Assembly (NCBI RefSeq): GCF_016765585.1
Contig: NZ_JAESWC010000018.1
Span: forward strand, 558,001-622,000
Source of the DNA: Clostridium rhizosphaerae
GTDB lineage: Bacteria; Bacillota; Clostridia; Clostridiales; Clostridiaceae
Direction: 5' to 3'
DNA length: 64,000 nucleotides
Position numbers and translations under genes: made by a program. The notes under the pieces were generated by a model, which worked only from the letters and a program-made list of their open reading frames with translations, did no database searches and was not told where the DNA came from. This document shows positions 34,558-42,740 of the stretch, piece by piece (position 1 is the first letter of the stretch; every line of letters begins with the position of its first letter).

Positions 34558-34788
34558 CTATAATCCTAATATTTTATCAATGCCCTCTTGATCAAATCCA
34601 ACAACAATATTCCCATTAATATCTATTACGGGTACTCCTCTTTGGCCTGACTTATTAATCATTTCCTTAGCTGCTGTTTCATCTCTAGAAACATCTTTTT
34701 CAGTAAATGATACATTATTTGACTTTAGGTAATCCTTTACCACTCTGCACCATGGTCAGGTTGGTGTTGTATAAACTATAGCATTCAT
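34558..34788 (-). CDS. Selenocysteine-containing glutaredoxin-like protein
   Basis: Reading from ATG 34788 (SD AGGAGG) gives MNAIVYTTPT, then TGA (34756-34758), then PWCRVVKDYLKSNNV and a normal glutaredoxin/NrdH tail with the cis-Pro GVPVIDINGNIVVGF. TGA falls exactly at the first Cys of the family's TPTCPWC site, giving U11-P-W-C14. A hairpin GGTAA-AGGA-TTACC starts 14 nt after TGA with G in the loop, as bacterial SECIS elements require. Full length is 76 aa, typical for the family. A start at the first Met-like codon after TGA would delete the active site. Selenoprotein glutaredoxins are known from related clostridia; use of TGA here is a strong inference. Confidence 0.9.
34728..34741 (-). 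promoter_or_regulatory. Candidate bacterial SECIS hairpin
   Basis: Perfect 5-bp stem GGTAA/TTACC with tetraloop AGGA. The loop begins 20 nt after the TGA, inside the 16-37 nt window typical of bacterial SECIS elements, and holds G at loop position 2. Confidence 0.75.
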
Positions 34789-34907
34789 TGTTTTTCCTCC
34801 TAGATTATATAATTCTCACTAATTATATTGTACTAACCACTTTAATTTATACTTATATTGCTAATAATCTCATTACTTTTTATAGTGTTTTCTTTAAATA
34901 ATTATAT

Positions 34908-35261
34908 TTATGGCTTAATGTAGGCATATCCTTCAGACTGCTTTTTAATAAGTTCACTAACACCTGATGGAACTACTGTAACAAAACTCAGAAGCGACTC
35001 TTCATCAACTTTATTTCCAACTAATGAATTTCTGCAAGCTATAAAGCGCACTCCTAACTTGTAAGTTGATGTCATTTTATTTATAGTTTCATTGTATTCA
35101 TTATCCTCCAACACATAATCAATAACTGCATAGCCATTAGCAACTATCTCAACAATTACATTATCTCTTCCCAAATCTTTAATTAAATTATTTACATTGG
35201 CCAATACTGTACTCCGTTTTTCAGATTCATTTATATGAAATATAACCTTATATCCTTCCAT
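34908..35261 (-). CDS. DsrE-family small protein
   Basis: 117 aa with the DsrE/YchN fold pattern: KVIFHINESEKRSTVLANVNNLI, a central VIVEIVANGYAVIDYV, and a single cysteine in GVRFIACRNSL at the family's sulfur-carrying position. Probably binds or transfers sulfane sulfur; exact partner unknown. SD AAAGGAG before ATG 35261. Sits among rhodanese, thioredoxin and glutaredoxin genes. Confidence 0.85.
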   Translation of the reverse strand: MEGYKVIFHINESEKRSTVLANVNNLIKDLGRDNVIVEIVANGYAVIDYVLEDNEYNETINKMTSTYKLGVRFIACRNSLVGNKVDEESLLSFVTVVPSGVSELIKKQSEGYAYIKP

Positions 35262-35449
35262 AATAACTTCTCCTTTTTTTAATATACTTTTCTTTATTAT
35301 GATTAAAATATATCTTTATATAATTTTCAAATCAAGACTAATATTCACCCTACTGCATTTTCCTAATTATATTTGAAGAATACAAATAATACACTAAGGA
35401 AACTACTAATAATCAATCACTATACTATACCAAATTTTCAATTAACATT

Positions 35450-35511
35450 ATACCCTCCAGGGGTTTACTCTTGCTTTATTATATGTTACTATTATATCGT
35501 AATATATAAAT
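35450..35511 (+). promoter_or_regulatory. Rhodanese (35539) upstream sites
   Basis: ATACCC-TCCA-GGGGTTT (35450-35465) is CsoR/CstR-like. Further on, ATATCGTAATATATAAAT (35494-35511) resembles sites at 31739 and 36320. The promoter itself is not clear. Confidence 0.45.
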
Positions 35512-35538
35512 ATATAAATTAGGCGTAGAGGTGATATT

Positions 35539-35934
35539 TTGCAAAACGTAATATGGTGGTTATTAGCCGCTTTCATTATTTTCACATTGCTTAGAAAAAG
35601 ATTTTTTATGTTTAATAATAAAAATGTAAAGAATATTAATGCTGATGAAGGTTATAAATTAATAAATGAAAATAAAAATATGATTATTCTTGATGTAAGA
35701 ACCAAGGGTGAATTTGAGTCAGGTCATATACCTAAAGCTAAGAACATACCCGTTCAACAGTTATCTACAAGGATTAAAGAATTAGAAAAATATAAAGATG
35801 TACCTATTCTTGTACACTGTGCATCAGGTGGAAGAAGTCCATCTGCTGTAAGAGCACTTGCAAAAAATAATTTTACACAAGTTTATCATCTTAACAAAGG
35901 TCTTATGTCCTGGAAACATCAGTTAAAAAAATAG
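35539..35934 (+). CDS. Membrane-anchored rhodanese
   Basis: 131 aa. One N-terminal helix (VIWWLLAAFIIFTLL) followed by a cytoplasm-facing basic stretch and a rhodanese domain: MIILDVRTKGEFESGHIP and active-site HCASGGRS with Cys94. TTG 35539 is the start, preceded by GAGGTGAT. Likely a sulfurtransferase at the membrane. Confidence 0.9.
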   Translation: MQNVIWWLLAAFIIFTLLRKRFFMFNNKNVKNINADEGYKLINENKNMIILDVRTKGEFESGHIPKAKNIPVQQLSTRIKELEKYKDVPILVHCASGGRSPSAVRALAKNNFTQVYHLNKGLMSWKHQLKK

Positions 35935-35943
35935 CTTAGAAGT

Positions 35944-35993
35944 AAAGAAACTACAGCAATGAAATTATACGCTTTCATAGTTGTAATTTCTTT
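35944..35993 (+). terminator. Terminator after membrane rhodanese
   Basis: Long 21-nt arms (35944-35964 and 35973-35993) pair with internal mismatches (AAAGAAA...TTTCTTT ends), followed by ATTTTAA. Confidence 0.7.
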
Positions 35994-36082
35994 ATTTTAA
36001 TCCTACATAAAATTAGTCCTTTATGACTAACATCTATCCACTTGCACTTACAAATCCAAAGCCTTGGATTTTATCCTAAACT

Positions 36083-36277
36083 TCACCCACTTTGACTATT
36101 ACAGGTGTTTCCTCTGTTTTTGCGATGATGAGTTTTTTTCTTTCCATTCCCATTATTAAGAAAATTAAATCCTATATTTTTCTCAGATCCTAAAACTAAA
36201 AACAGAATAAGTATACCTAGTATAATATTCTTAGATTTACCATCTGCTCCATCTATAAATCCATTTAAAATATCCAT
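36083..36277 (-). CDS. Small membrane protein of unknown function
   Basis: 64 residues from ATG 36277 (MDILNGFIDGADGK; SD TTGGAGGAG): a single helix NIILGILILFLVLG, then a basic His/Arg/Asn-rich tail KKKTHHRKNRGNTCNSQSG with one Cys. I do not recognise a family. The stop is TGA (36083-36085), followed after 11 nt by an 8-bp hairpin with loop GGCT and then TAA three codons later; see findings. Upstream motif is shared with ccdA. Confidence 0.65.
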   Translation of the reverse strand: MDILNGFIDGADGKSKNIILGILILFLVLGSEKNIGFNFLNNGNGKKKTHHRKNRGNTCNSQSG

Positions 36278-36311
36278 TTTTTCTCCTCCAATTTGTATTA
36301 TTTTAAACAAT

Positions 36312-36337
36312 ATATCTATATATCGTAATATTATAAT
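36312..36337 (-). promoter_or_regulatory. Shared AT-rich motif upstream of the small membrane protein
   Basis: ATATCTATATATCGTAATAT (36312-36331) matches the ccdA site at 31731 in 18 of 20 positions; a near-palindrome around ATTATAAT follows. Probably an operator or promoter element. Confidence 0.45.
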
Positions 36338-36466
36338 ACGGATACTGCTCTGCAACTGTGCACAAATAATTTCAAAAGCAAAGTATTTATAAAACATAAC
36401 ATTAGATCAAATTTTATCTTTTAAATATAATGTTCTTTATAAGTCTTAAATTTGTTAGAAGGAAAT

Positions 36467-36608
36467 ATGGATAATGCTAATATTAGTGAAAAATTAAACC
36501 TTTTTAATGAATATTGGAATCCTAAAATTGTGAGTGAACTAAATGACTCATACATCAAATTGGCTAAACTTAAATGAAAAGACCGTTGAGAACTTAGAAA
36601 AAATATAA
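36467..36608 (+). pseudogene. Cupin-domain protein remnant with internal deletion
   Basis: From ATG 36467 the frame reads MDNANISEKLNLFNEYWNPK followed by IVSELNDSYIKLAKLK and TGA, the start of a small clostridial cupin. In another frame, KTVENLEKI and TAA (36582-36608), the usual C-terminus of such proteins, follow directly. The metal-binding core between is missing, so this is a deletion relic. An antisense ORF over it is spurious. Confidence 0.7.
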
Positions 36609-36697
36609 TTTTAATTTCTTCATAATTGCTCCACAATCACTCATTATAATTAATTACATAGAAATAAATTTCACTATTAAAAAGGAGGATTTTATTT

Positions 36698-36961
36698 ATG
36701 TTTTGTGGTGGTTTTGGAGGTTTCAGAGGATACGGCTTAGGACCATCAGGTTCCATAGGATATGGATGGATGTTCTTAGCAATGGGCTTTAGGCTATTAA
36801 TATTTATAGGGCTAATAGTCCTGGCTTTTAAACTATTTAAAAATTATTCTAATAAAAAATCTAGTGACAGCATGAGAATACTTGATGAAAAATTCGCTAG
36901 AGGAGAAATGAGTGAAGAAGAATATTTGAGAAGAAAAACTATTCTTTTACAAAAAAACTAG
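36698..36961 (+). CDS. SHOCT-domain small membrane protein
   Basis: 87 aa: a Gly/Phe-rich N-terminus (FCGGFGGFRGYGLG), one helix (LLIFIGLIVLAFKLFKNY), and a C-terminal SHOCT motif ILDEKFARGEMSEEEYLRRK. Such proteins often accompany two-component systems and metal-stress genes, as here; function unknown. SD AAGGAGG. Confidence 0.88.
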   Translation: MFCGGFGGFRGYGLGPSGSIGYGWMFLAMGFRLLIFIGLIVLAFKLFKNYSNKKSSDSMRILDEKFARGEMSEEEYLRRKTILLQKN

Positions 36962-36984
36962 AGAGCAAGCTCCCTAGTTTTTTT
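36957..36984 (+). terminator. Terminator after SHOCT gene
   Basis: Stem ACTAGAGAGC / GCTCCCTAGT (36957-36966, 36969-36978, one mismatch) and seven T. Confidence 0.85.
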
Positions 36985-37038
36985 AACATATATAAATTAT
37001 AATATAATCGCAATTATAAAGGTTTTGAGGTGATATAC

Positions 37039-37749
37039 ATGAATAATGTATTTAAAATATTAGTTATAGATGATGAGCAGAACATAGTTGACGTAGTTAA
37101 AGCTTATCTTGAAAAAGAAGGTTTTGAAGTAATTACAGCTATGGACGGCAATACTGCACTTAAAATATTTAATAAAGAGACTATACATCTTATAGTTCTA
37201 GATTTAATGCTTCCGAAGGTCGCTGGCGAGGAAGTATGCCGCAAAATCAGAGCTGTCTCAAGCGTACCAATCATTATGCTTACTGCAAAAGTAGACGAAG
37301 ATAATAAAATAGAAGGAATATCTATAGGTGCAGATGACTATTTAACTAAACCTTTCAGTGTTCGAGAACTTGTAGTAAGAGTTAGGGCCTTGCTTAGAAG
37401 ATCCTATAGAGATGTTACCCCTATGGCTGATATTTTAACCTTTAATAATGGAGATTTGGAGATAGATATTAATAAAATGATAGTTAAAAAACAAGGTACG
37501 CCAGTAAGCTTAACAACTAACGAATTTAAAGTTTTAACTATACTCCTAACTAATCCAAGGCAAGTGTTTTCCAGAGAGCAATTGGTAGATAAAGCTTTTG
37601 GAATAGATTATGAAGGCTTTGATCGAACAGTTGACACATATATAAAAAATATCCGTCAAAAAATAGAAGATAATCCTAAGGAACCAAAATATATAATAAC
37701 CGTCTATGGAATGGGTTATAAATTCATGTCGGGTTTATTTGAGGTTTAA
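37039..37749 (+). CDS. OmpR/PhoB-family response regulator
   Basis: 236 aa. Receiver domain with DDE (VIDDEQN), phospho-Asp in VLDLMLPK, Thr in MLTAK, Lys in TKPF; C-terminal winged helix with FDRTVDTYIKNIRQKIEDNP and VYGMGYKF. ATG 37039 follows GAGGTG by six bases; a GTG three codons upstream overlaps the ribosome site. Cotranscribed with the kinase 20 bp downstream. Confidence 0.95.
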   Translation: MNNVFKILVIDDEQNIVDVVKAYLEKEGFEVITAMDGNTALKIFNKETIHLIVLDLMLPKVAGEEVCRKIRAVSSVPIIMLTAKVDEDNKIEGISIGADDYLTKPFSVRELVVRVRALLRRSYRDVTPMADILTFNNGDLEIDINKMIVKKQGTPVSLTTNEFKVLTILLTNPRQVFSREQLVDKAFGIDYEGFDRTVDTYIKNIRQKIEDNPKEPKYIITVYGMGYKFMSGLFEV

Positions 37750-37769
37750 AGCCTGTAAAGGAGGAAAAA

Positions 37770-39176
37770 ATGAAATTATCTTTGATGAAAAAGTTATCCC
37801 TAGGCTTTCTTTCTGCAGTTCTAGGTTCCATTATTTTAGCAAGCCTTATATCAAATTACACTGTAGGAAAAGAGTTTAAAAAATATTTAGTTGATGAACA
37901 TAAAACAAAAGTAGATAATGCCATAAAAATTATTAATGAGTTATATAGTACTGAACAAGACCCTTCAAGTATAAGTACTCAAGAAATTCAAAGATATGCT
38001 CAGCTTCAAGAATTATATATAGAAGTACATGATTTAAACAACAACATCTTATATTCATCCGGAAATTCTTATTTGCAGCACAGCAGTATGATGGGTAACA
38101 TGATGGGTGGTATGATGAATGGCTTTTCTGGAATGAATATAGGAGAATATACCGAAAACAAATATCCTTTAGTTGCTAATAATAAAAATATAGGAACTAT
38201 AGTAATAGGCTACTTTGGAGCCTCTTATCTATCTTCTGCTTCAGTTACTTTTTTAAGAACTCTCAATCACTCTTTTATGTTATCAGCTATTGCAGCGTTA
38301 TTTTTTGGATTTATTATTAGCGCCATTATCTCAAGACAGCTTTCAAAACCTCTTGTTAAAATAACTGAGACGGCAAATAAGATGAGAACTGGAGATTTAG
38401 AGGTAAGAGCAAATATAAATACCTCTACAAAAGAGATAGATGAACTTTCTAATTCTATTAATTACTTAGCAGAAACCTTAAATAATCAAGAGATGCTTAG
38501 GAAAAGATTGACTTCAGATATGGCTCATGAACTCAGAACTCCCCTAACTACATTAAAAACACATGTAGAAGCATTTATGGACGGGATTTGGGAGCCTACC
38601 AACGAACGATTTGAAACTTTTTATGAAGAAATTGAACGGATGACAAAGATGGTTGATACCCTTCGCAACCTGGCAAAGCTGGAACAGAGTAATCTTAACT
38701 TAACCAAAAGCACTATCAATTTATCAGACGAATTAGAAAAGATTATCGACACATTTAAGCCGCTTTACATTAAGAAAAACTATGAATTATCTAGCAGCAT
38801 AGCACCGGGAATAACAGCAATAATTGATAAAGATAAATTCAAGCAAATCATGAATAACCTGATTTCAAATTCTTACAAATATCTCAAACCTAATGGACAA
38901 GTTCATGTAGTACTAGAAAAGGAAAAACAAAATATTATAATTAAGGTTATTGATAATGGTATAGGAATACCTGAAAAGGATTTGCCTTATATTTTTGAAC
39001 GTTTTTATCGGACTGATTTATCTCGTAATAAAAATACAGGTGGTTCTGGTATTGGGCTTACGATAACAAAAGCTTTTGTTGAGGCTCATGGAGGAAAAAT
39101 ATATGTAGAAAGTAAAGTTAATGAAGGGACTACTTTTATCGTTGTACTTCCAAATAATGCTACTGATAACAAATAA
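37770..39176 (+). CDS. Sensor histidine kinase with Met-rich extracytoplasmic segment
   Basis: 468 aa: TM1 near residues 10-30, an extracytoplasmic region with a Met-rich run MMGNMMGGMMNGFSGMN (about 107-123), TM2 near 168-188, HAMP, HisKA with MAHELRTPLT, and HATPase with N-box NNLISNSYKY and G-boxes DNGIGIP and GGSGIGLT. The Met cluster could bind Cu(I) or Ag(I), fitting copper genes 8 kb away; this is inference. SD AAGGAGG. Confidence 0.93.
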   Translation: MKLSLMKKLSLGFLSAVLGSIILASLISNYTVGKEFKKYLVDEHKTKVDNAIKIINELYSTEQDPSSISTQEIQRYAQLQELYIEVHDLNNNILYSSGNSYLQHSSMMGNMMGGMMNGFSGMNIGEYTENKYPLVANNKNIGTIVIGYFGASYLSSASVTFLRTLNHSFMLSAIAALFFGFIISAIISRQLSKPLVKITETANKMRTGDLEVRANINTSTKEIDELSNSINYLAETLNNQEMLRKRLTSDMAHELRTPLTTLKTHVEAFMDGIWEPTNERFETFYEEIERMTKMVDTLRNLAKLEQSNLNLTKSTINLSDELEKIIDTFKPLYIKKNYELSSSIAPGITAIIDKDKFKQIMNNLISNSYKYLKPNGQVHVVLEKEKQNIIIKVIDNGIGIPEKDLPYIFERFYRTDLSRNKNTGGSGIGLTITKAFVEAHGGKIYVESKVNEGTTFIVVLPNNATDNK

Positions 39177-39203
39177 GAACTAGTATAAATCAGACTAGTT
39201 CTT
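39175..39203 (+). terminator. Terminator after two-component operon
   Basis: Perfect stem AAGAACTAGT / ACTAGTTCTT (39175-39184, 39194-39203) followed by ATTT. Confidence 0.8.
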
Positions 39204-39247
39204 ATTTCCCATAAACTGTATTTGTTATTTTTTATACCGCTCATTAT

Positions 39248-40498
39248 TTATAAAATTGAACTCATAATTTGGTAGTCTTCTTCTCCTACTCCTCCGCACA
39301 TGCATCTTAAACCTGAATTTACGAAGCAAGACCTATAAACTGCATCCCTACCGTATTTTAGCCTTATATCGTCAATTGCTTTATTTATTCTTCTGTCTTT
39401 ATCATAATCAAAAGTATCTAATAGAGAGTACTGGTAGTAGTCATTATTACAAAGATCAGTAACATGAACTCCAAGGTGTCTTAACGGCAATCCTCTCCAT
39501 ACATCATCAAACAAATAAGTACACATTTCGTATATTTTTCTTGTGGAATCTGTTGGTGAATCTAGCTTCTTTTGCCTTGAGTAAAACCCCATATCTGTAC
39601 CTCTAAGTGAAATACTTATTACTTTACAGCAATTTTTAGAATCCCTAAGTCTCATTCCAACAGTTTCACATAAAGATAATAATACTTTATAAGCTGTCTC
39701 CTTATCCTCAACATTAAAAGCTGTAGTAGTTGAATTTCCCATACCTTTCATCTCTATATAATTGCTTTTTCTGACTTCTGAATTATCGATTCCATTGGCA
39801 TAGTTCCATATAAGCACACCATGACTTTTCAAGCTTTTCTTTAAAGCATTTATATCGTAGTTTGCCAAATCTCCAATAGTGAATATATTTAAATTATGTA
39901 GTTTAGGTACTGTGGCTCTTCCAACCATAAATAGATCCTCTACAGGAAGTACCCACATTTTTTCCTTTATCTCATTAGGGAATAAAGTATGTATCCTATC
40001 AGGCTTTTTTAAGTCTGAAGCAACCTTTGCTAATAATTTATTATTTGAAATACCTATGTTTACAGTGAAGCCTAGTTCCTTCTTTATCCTTTCTTTTATT
40101 TTTTCAGCTAAAACCATATAATCTGGATATAAGCTTTCCATATTAGAGAAGTCTAAAAAACTCTCATCTACTGAAAACCTTTGGATGTTGGGTGTGTACT
40201 CCTGAAGTATATTGTTCAATGCATTGCTGCACTGCATATAAAGCCAGTACCTAGGAGGTACTATCACAATGTCAGGACACTTTATTCTGGCATTATAAAG
40301 AGTCTCGCCTGTTTGAATTTTATATTTTTTTGCCGGTATTGATTTTGCCAGGACTATGCCATGTCTGCTTTCTTCATCTCCCCCAACTATGGAAGGAATT
40401 TCTCTTAAATCAATTTTTTCACCCTGCTGCAGCCTATAGGCAGCTTCCCAAGATAAATACGCACTATTAACATCAATATGAAATATTAATCTACCCAT
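39248..40498 (-). CDS. Y-family DNA polymerase (DinB/UmuC-like)
   Basis: 416 aa translesion polymerase. Catalytic acids are in FHIDVNSAYLSWEA and FSVDESFLD; the palm/fingers region AKSIPAKKYKIQTGE and the thumb HhH region are present. A LexA-type box lies 40 bp upstream, so it is probably SOS-induced. Sequence is closer to the YqjW/UvrX-type branch than to housekeeping Pol IV. ATG 40498. Confidence 0.9.
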   Translation of the reverse strand: MGRLIFHIDVNSAYLSWEAAYRLQQGEKIDLREIPSIVGGDEESRHGIVLAKSIPAKKYKIQTGETLYNARIKCPDIVIVPPRYWLYMQCSNALNNILQEYTPNIQRFSVDESFLDFSNMESLYPDYMVLAEKIKERIKKELGFTVNIGISNNKLLAKVASDLKKPDRIHTLFPNEIKEKMWVLPVEDLFMVGRATVPKLHNLNIFTIGDLANYDINALKKSLKSHGVLIWNYANGIDNSEVRKSNYIEMKGMGNSTTTAFNVEDKETAYKVLLSLCETVGMRLRDSKNCCKVISISLRGTDMGFYSRQKKLDSPTDSTRKIYEMCTYLFDDVWRGLPLRHLGVHVTDLCNNDYYQYSLLDTFDYDKDRRINKAIDDIRLKYGRDAVYRSCFVNSGLRCMCGGVGEEDYQIMSSIL

Positions 40499-40537
40499 AA
40501 AACATCATCCCTACAAAAGAATTATTTTCCCTACTCA

Positions 40538-40549
40538 GAACATTAGTTC
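40538..40549 (-). promoter_or_regulatory. LexA (SOS) box
   Basis: GAAC-ATTA-GTTC, flanked by A and G, matches the Gram-positive LexA consensus GAAC-N4-GTTC and sits 40 bp before the polymerase start, next to a TATATTATA promoter-like stretch. Confidence 0.75.
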
Positions 40550-40646
40550 GTATATATTATATCTCCTATTCCTTATTTTTAGAAGTAATTTTTTTAATTT
40601 TTCAGATTAATTTAGCAAGATACTGCTTATAAGGTTTAATCATATA

Positions 40647-40680
40647 ATAGAAAAAGCGATACCTATTAAGATATCACTTT
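40647..40680 (-). terminator. Terminator after activase gene
   Basis: Arms AAAGCGATACC (40653-40663) and GATATCACTTT (40670-40680) pair with G-T wobbles; minus-strand T run follows. Confidence 0.75.
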
Positions 40681-40705
40681 ATCTAGACGTCCAGGATATT
40701 AATTT

Positions 40706-41662
40706 TTAGATTGCAATCTTGCTGCTCCACTTTCCGCATCTGTCTCCAAAACAACCAACTTCATTATCATTCTCATGAATTTTAACTACTTCGCATTTAT
40801 TTGAGCAGCCTTCGCATTCAAAGCTTTTAGACACAAATTTACTATCCGCCAAATTAAAGCCTTTAAAATTAGTTTTTCCTGTCTTTTCTGCTGCTGACTT
40901 TGCAATAATTGCAGCGCCTATAGCACCCATCATATTATAATGCTCCGGCACTATTACTTCAAAACCTAAAGCACTTTCAAAAGCAGCTTTCATACCTTGA
41001 TTTGCTGCCACCCCGCCTTGAAAGAAAACCTTGGGCACTATATTCTTGCCTTTTCCTATATTATTAAGATAATTTCTAACCAAAGCATCGCAAAGTCCTC
41101 TTATTATATCAGCCTCATTATAACCAAGCTGTTGCTTATGTATCATATCAGATTCAGCAAATACTGCACATCGCCCTGCAATTCTTACAGAAGTACTAGC
41201 ATTTAACGCGTAATCACCAAATTCTTCTATAGGAATATCTAACCTTTCAGCCTGCCTGTCAAGAAATGATCCGGTGCCCGCTGCGCAAACAGTATTCATT
41301 GCAAAGTCGGTAACCACCCCGTTATTTAAAATTATGATTTTAGAGTCCTGACCTCCAATTTCAATAATAGTTCTAACTTCTTTATCAATTTCAAGAGCTG
41401 CCACTGCATGGGCCGTTATCTCATTTTTAACTGCATCTCCTCCAATTAAAGTTGAAGCAATGTGTCTTCCGCTTCCAGTAGTACCAGCGGCACCGATTTC
41501 TATTCCTTCATACTTGGTTTTTAAAATCTTAAAACCTTCTTGAATAGCTCTTATAGGTCTTCCTTTTGTTCTTAAATAAAGTTTTTCAGCTACATTCATT
41601 TTCTCATCTAAAAGTACAAGGTCAGTGCTTACTGAACCTACATCAACACCTAGATAATGCAT
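40706..41662 (-). CDS. BadF/HgdC-type acyl-CoA dehydratase activase ATPase
   Basis: 318 aa. ASKHA ATPase motifs YLGVDVGSVSTDLVLLDE and IIEIGGQDSKII, TVCAAGTGSFLD with the Cys that binds the inter-subunit 4Fe-4S cluster, and GRCAVFAESDM. A C-terminal extra Cys cluster (CEGCSNKCEV... CFGDRC) is present. ATG 41662 (MHYLGVDVG) follows AGAGGAG; an upstream TTG is rejected. Uses ATP to drive low-potential electrons into the dehydratase component. Confidence 0.9.
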   Translation of the reverse strand: MHYLGVDVGSVSTDLVLLDEKMNVAEKLYLRTKGRPIRAIQEGFKILKTKYEGIEIGAAGTTGSGRHIASTLIGGDAVKNEITAHAVAALEIDKEVRTIIEIGGQDSKIIILNNGVVTDFAMNTVCAAGTGSFLDRQAERLDIPIEEFGDYALNASTSVRIAGRCAVFAESDMIHKQQLGYNEADIIRGLCDALVRNYLNNIGKGKNIVPKVFFQGGVAANQGMKAAFESALGFEVIVPEHYNMMGAIGAAIIAKSAAEKTGKTNFKGFNLADSKFVSKSFECEGCSNKCEVVKIHENDNEVGCFGDRCGKWSSKIAI

Positions 41663-42740
41663 TGTATCGTCTCCTCTCAAGTAAGTCTACAAAGGCTTCT
41701 ATCCTTGTAACATAACCGGCTTCACCTGTCATCTCATCTACAACAAGAGACATAATAGGAAAATCTTTATCCTTGGAAACTTGCGGAAGAATAGCCTTAG
41801 AAACAATTTCAGGCATACATCCCATAGGGAAAATTTGAATAGCTCCATCAAAGCCTTCTTCATAGGCTAAAACAGCTTCCCCTACACATTCTCTTGCATG
41901 ACCTCCGATTTGATGGGAAAGATATTCTTTTGCTCCCCTTTTTATGTCAAGTGAATTTAGCTTAGTGGGTACTAAAGCAGTATTTTTTACCCACCAGCTT
42001 GGAGTTAGTCTTCTTTTTGTTGAAACCCCATAGTCCATAAGCTTTTCTTCAATATATAAATTTGAAAAAGGTTCAATTATAGTATATATTTCACCTATTA
42101 TAGCAATTTTTATTGGATTTATATTTGTATTTACTTCTATACCATTTATCTTGTTTTTATAGTTAGTTAGCAGCTTAATCATAGCTGTAGGATTATTACA
42201 GTTTAATGCATCTCGTTTAGCGCTGTTTAATATTATTTTACATTCACCTTTTATTTTTTCGTATCCAGCAAGATAATGCGCTCTTGCTTCAATTTCATCT
42301 ATTAGGTTCATAACCTTTACAGCATTAAATAAAGCTTTTATCTGCTCGTACTTAGTCAGATTACTGCTTAATGATATTTTATTTATTCTATTATATAATT
42401 CCTTAATACCTATATCTCCCGGTGAATCTATTACTATAAATTGTAGCTCATGACCCAGCTTTTTCAATAAATTCATCTGCATTTCACAGTATTCTCCAAA
42501 CCTGCAGGGTCCACAGCTTCCTGTAAGAATTACAGTGTCAGCACCTTGCTCAATTGCCTGAATATAATTTCCTATCATTATTTTAAAAGGAAGGCATATT
42601 TCTTCCGGTGAATAAAAAGAACCGATTTCCAGTGAAGAATTGCTGTTTAATGGCGGTATAACATAGTCTATATTGAGTCCATCAAATAACGCCTTTGCAG
42701 CTAAATATACATTACCCAAGTGAGGAAGTGTTATTTTCAA
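41643..42740 (-). CDS. 2-hydroxyacyl-CoA dehydratase-like (HgdB/COG3581) protein
   Basis: 365 aa. Cysteine-containing motifs TGSCGPCRFGEYCEMQMN and FPMGCMPEIVSKAI fit a cluster-binding dehydratase/activase-partner family; EMTGEAGYVTRIEAFVDLLERR ends it. TTG 42740 is the start behind GGAGGG. Overlaps the downstream activase by 20 bp and the upstream gene by 29 bp. Substrate unknown. Confidence 0.85.
   Translation of the reverse strand: MKITLPHLGNVYLAAKALFDGLNIDYVIPPLNSNSSLEIGSFYSPEEICLPFKIMIGNYIQAIEQGADTVILTGSCGPCRFGEYCEMQMNLLKKLGHELQFIVIDSPGDIGIKELYNRINKISLSSNLTKYEQIKALFNAVKVMNLIDEIEARAHYLAGYEKIKGECKIILNSAKRDALNCNNPTAMIKLLTNYKNKINGIEVNTNINPIKIAIIGEIYTIIEPFSNLYIEEKLMDYGVSTKRRLTPSWWVKNTALVPTKLNSLDIKRGAKEYLSHQIGGHARECVGEAVLAYEEGFDGAIQIFPMGCMPEIVSKAILPQVSKDKDFPIMSLVVDEMTGEAGYVTRIEAFVDLLERRRYNALSRC

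Noticed and set aside
36421-36636. 71-codon minus-strand frame
   Set aside because: It is antisense to a recognisable cupin remnant and shows no ribosome site.
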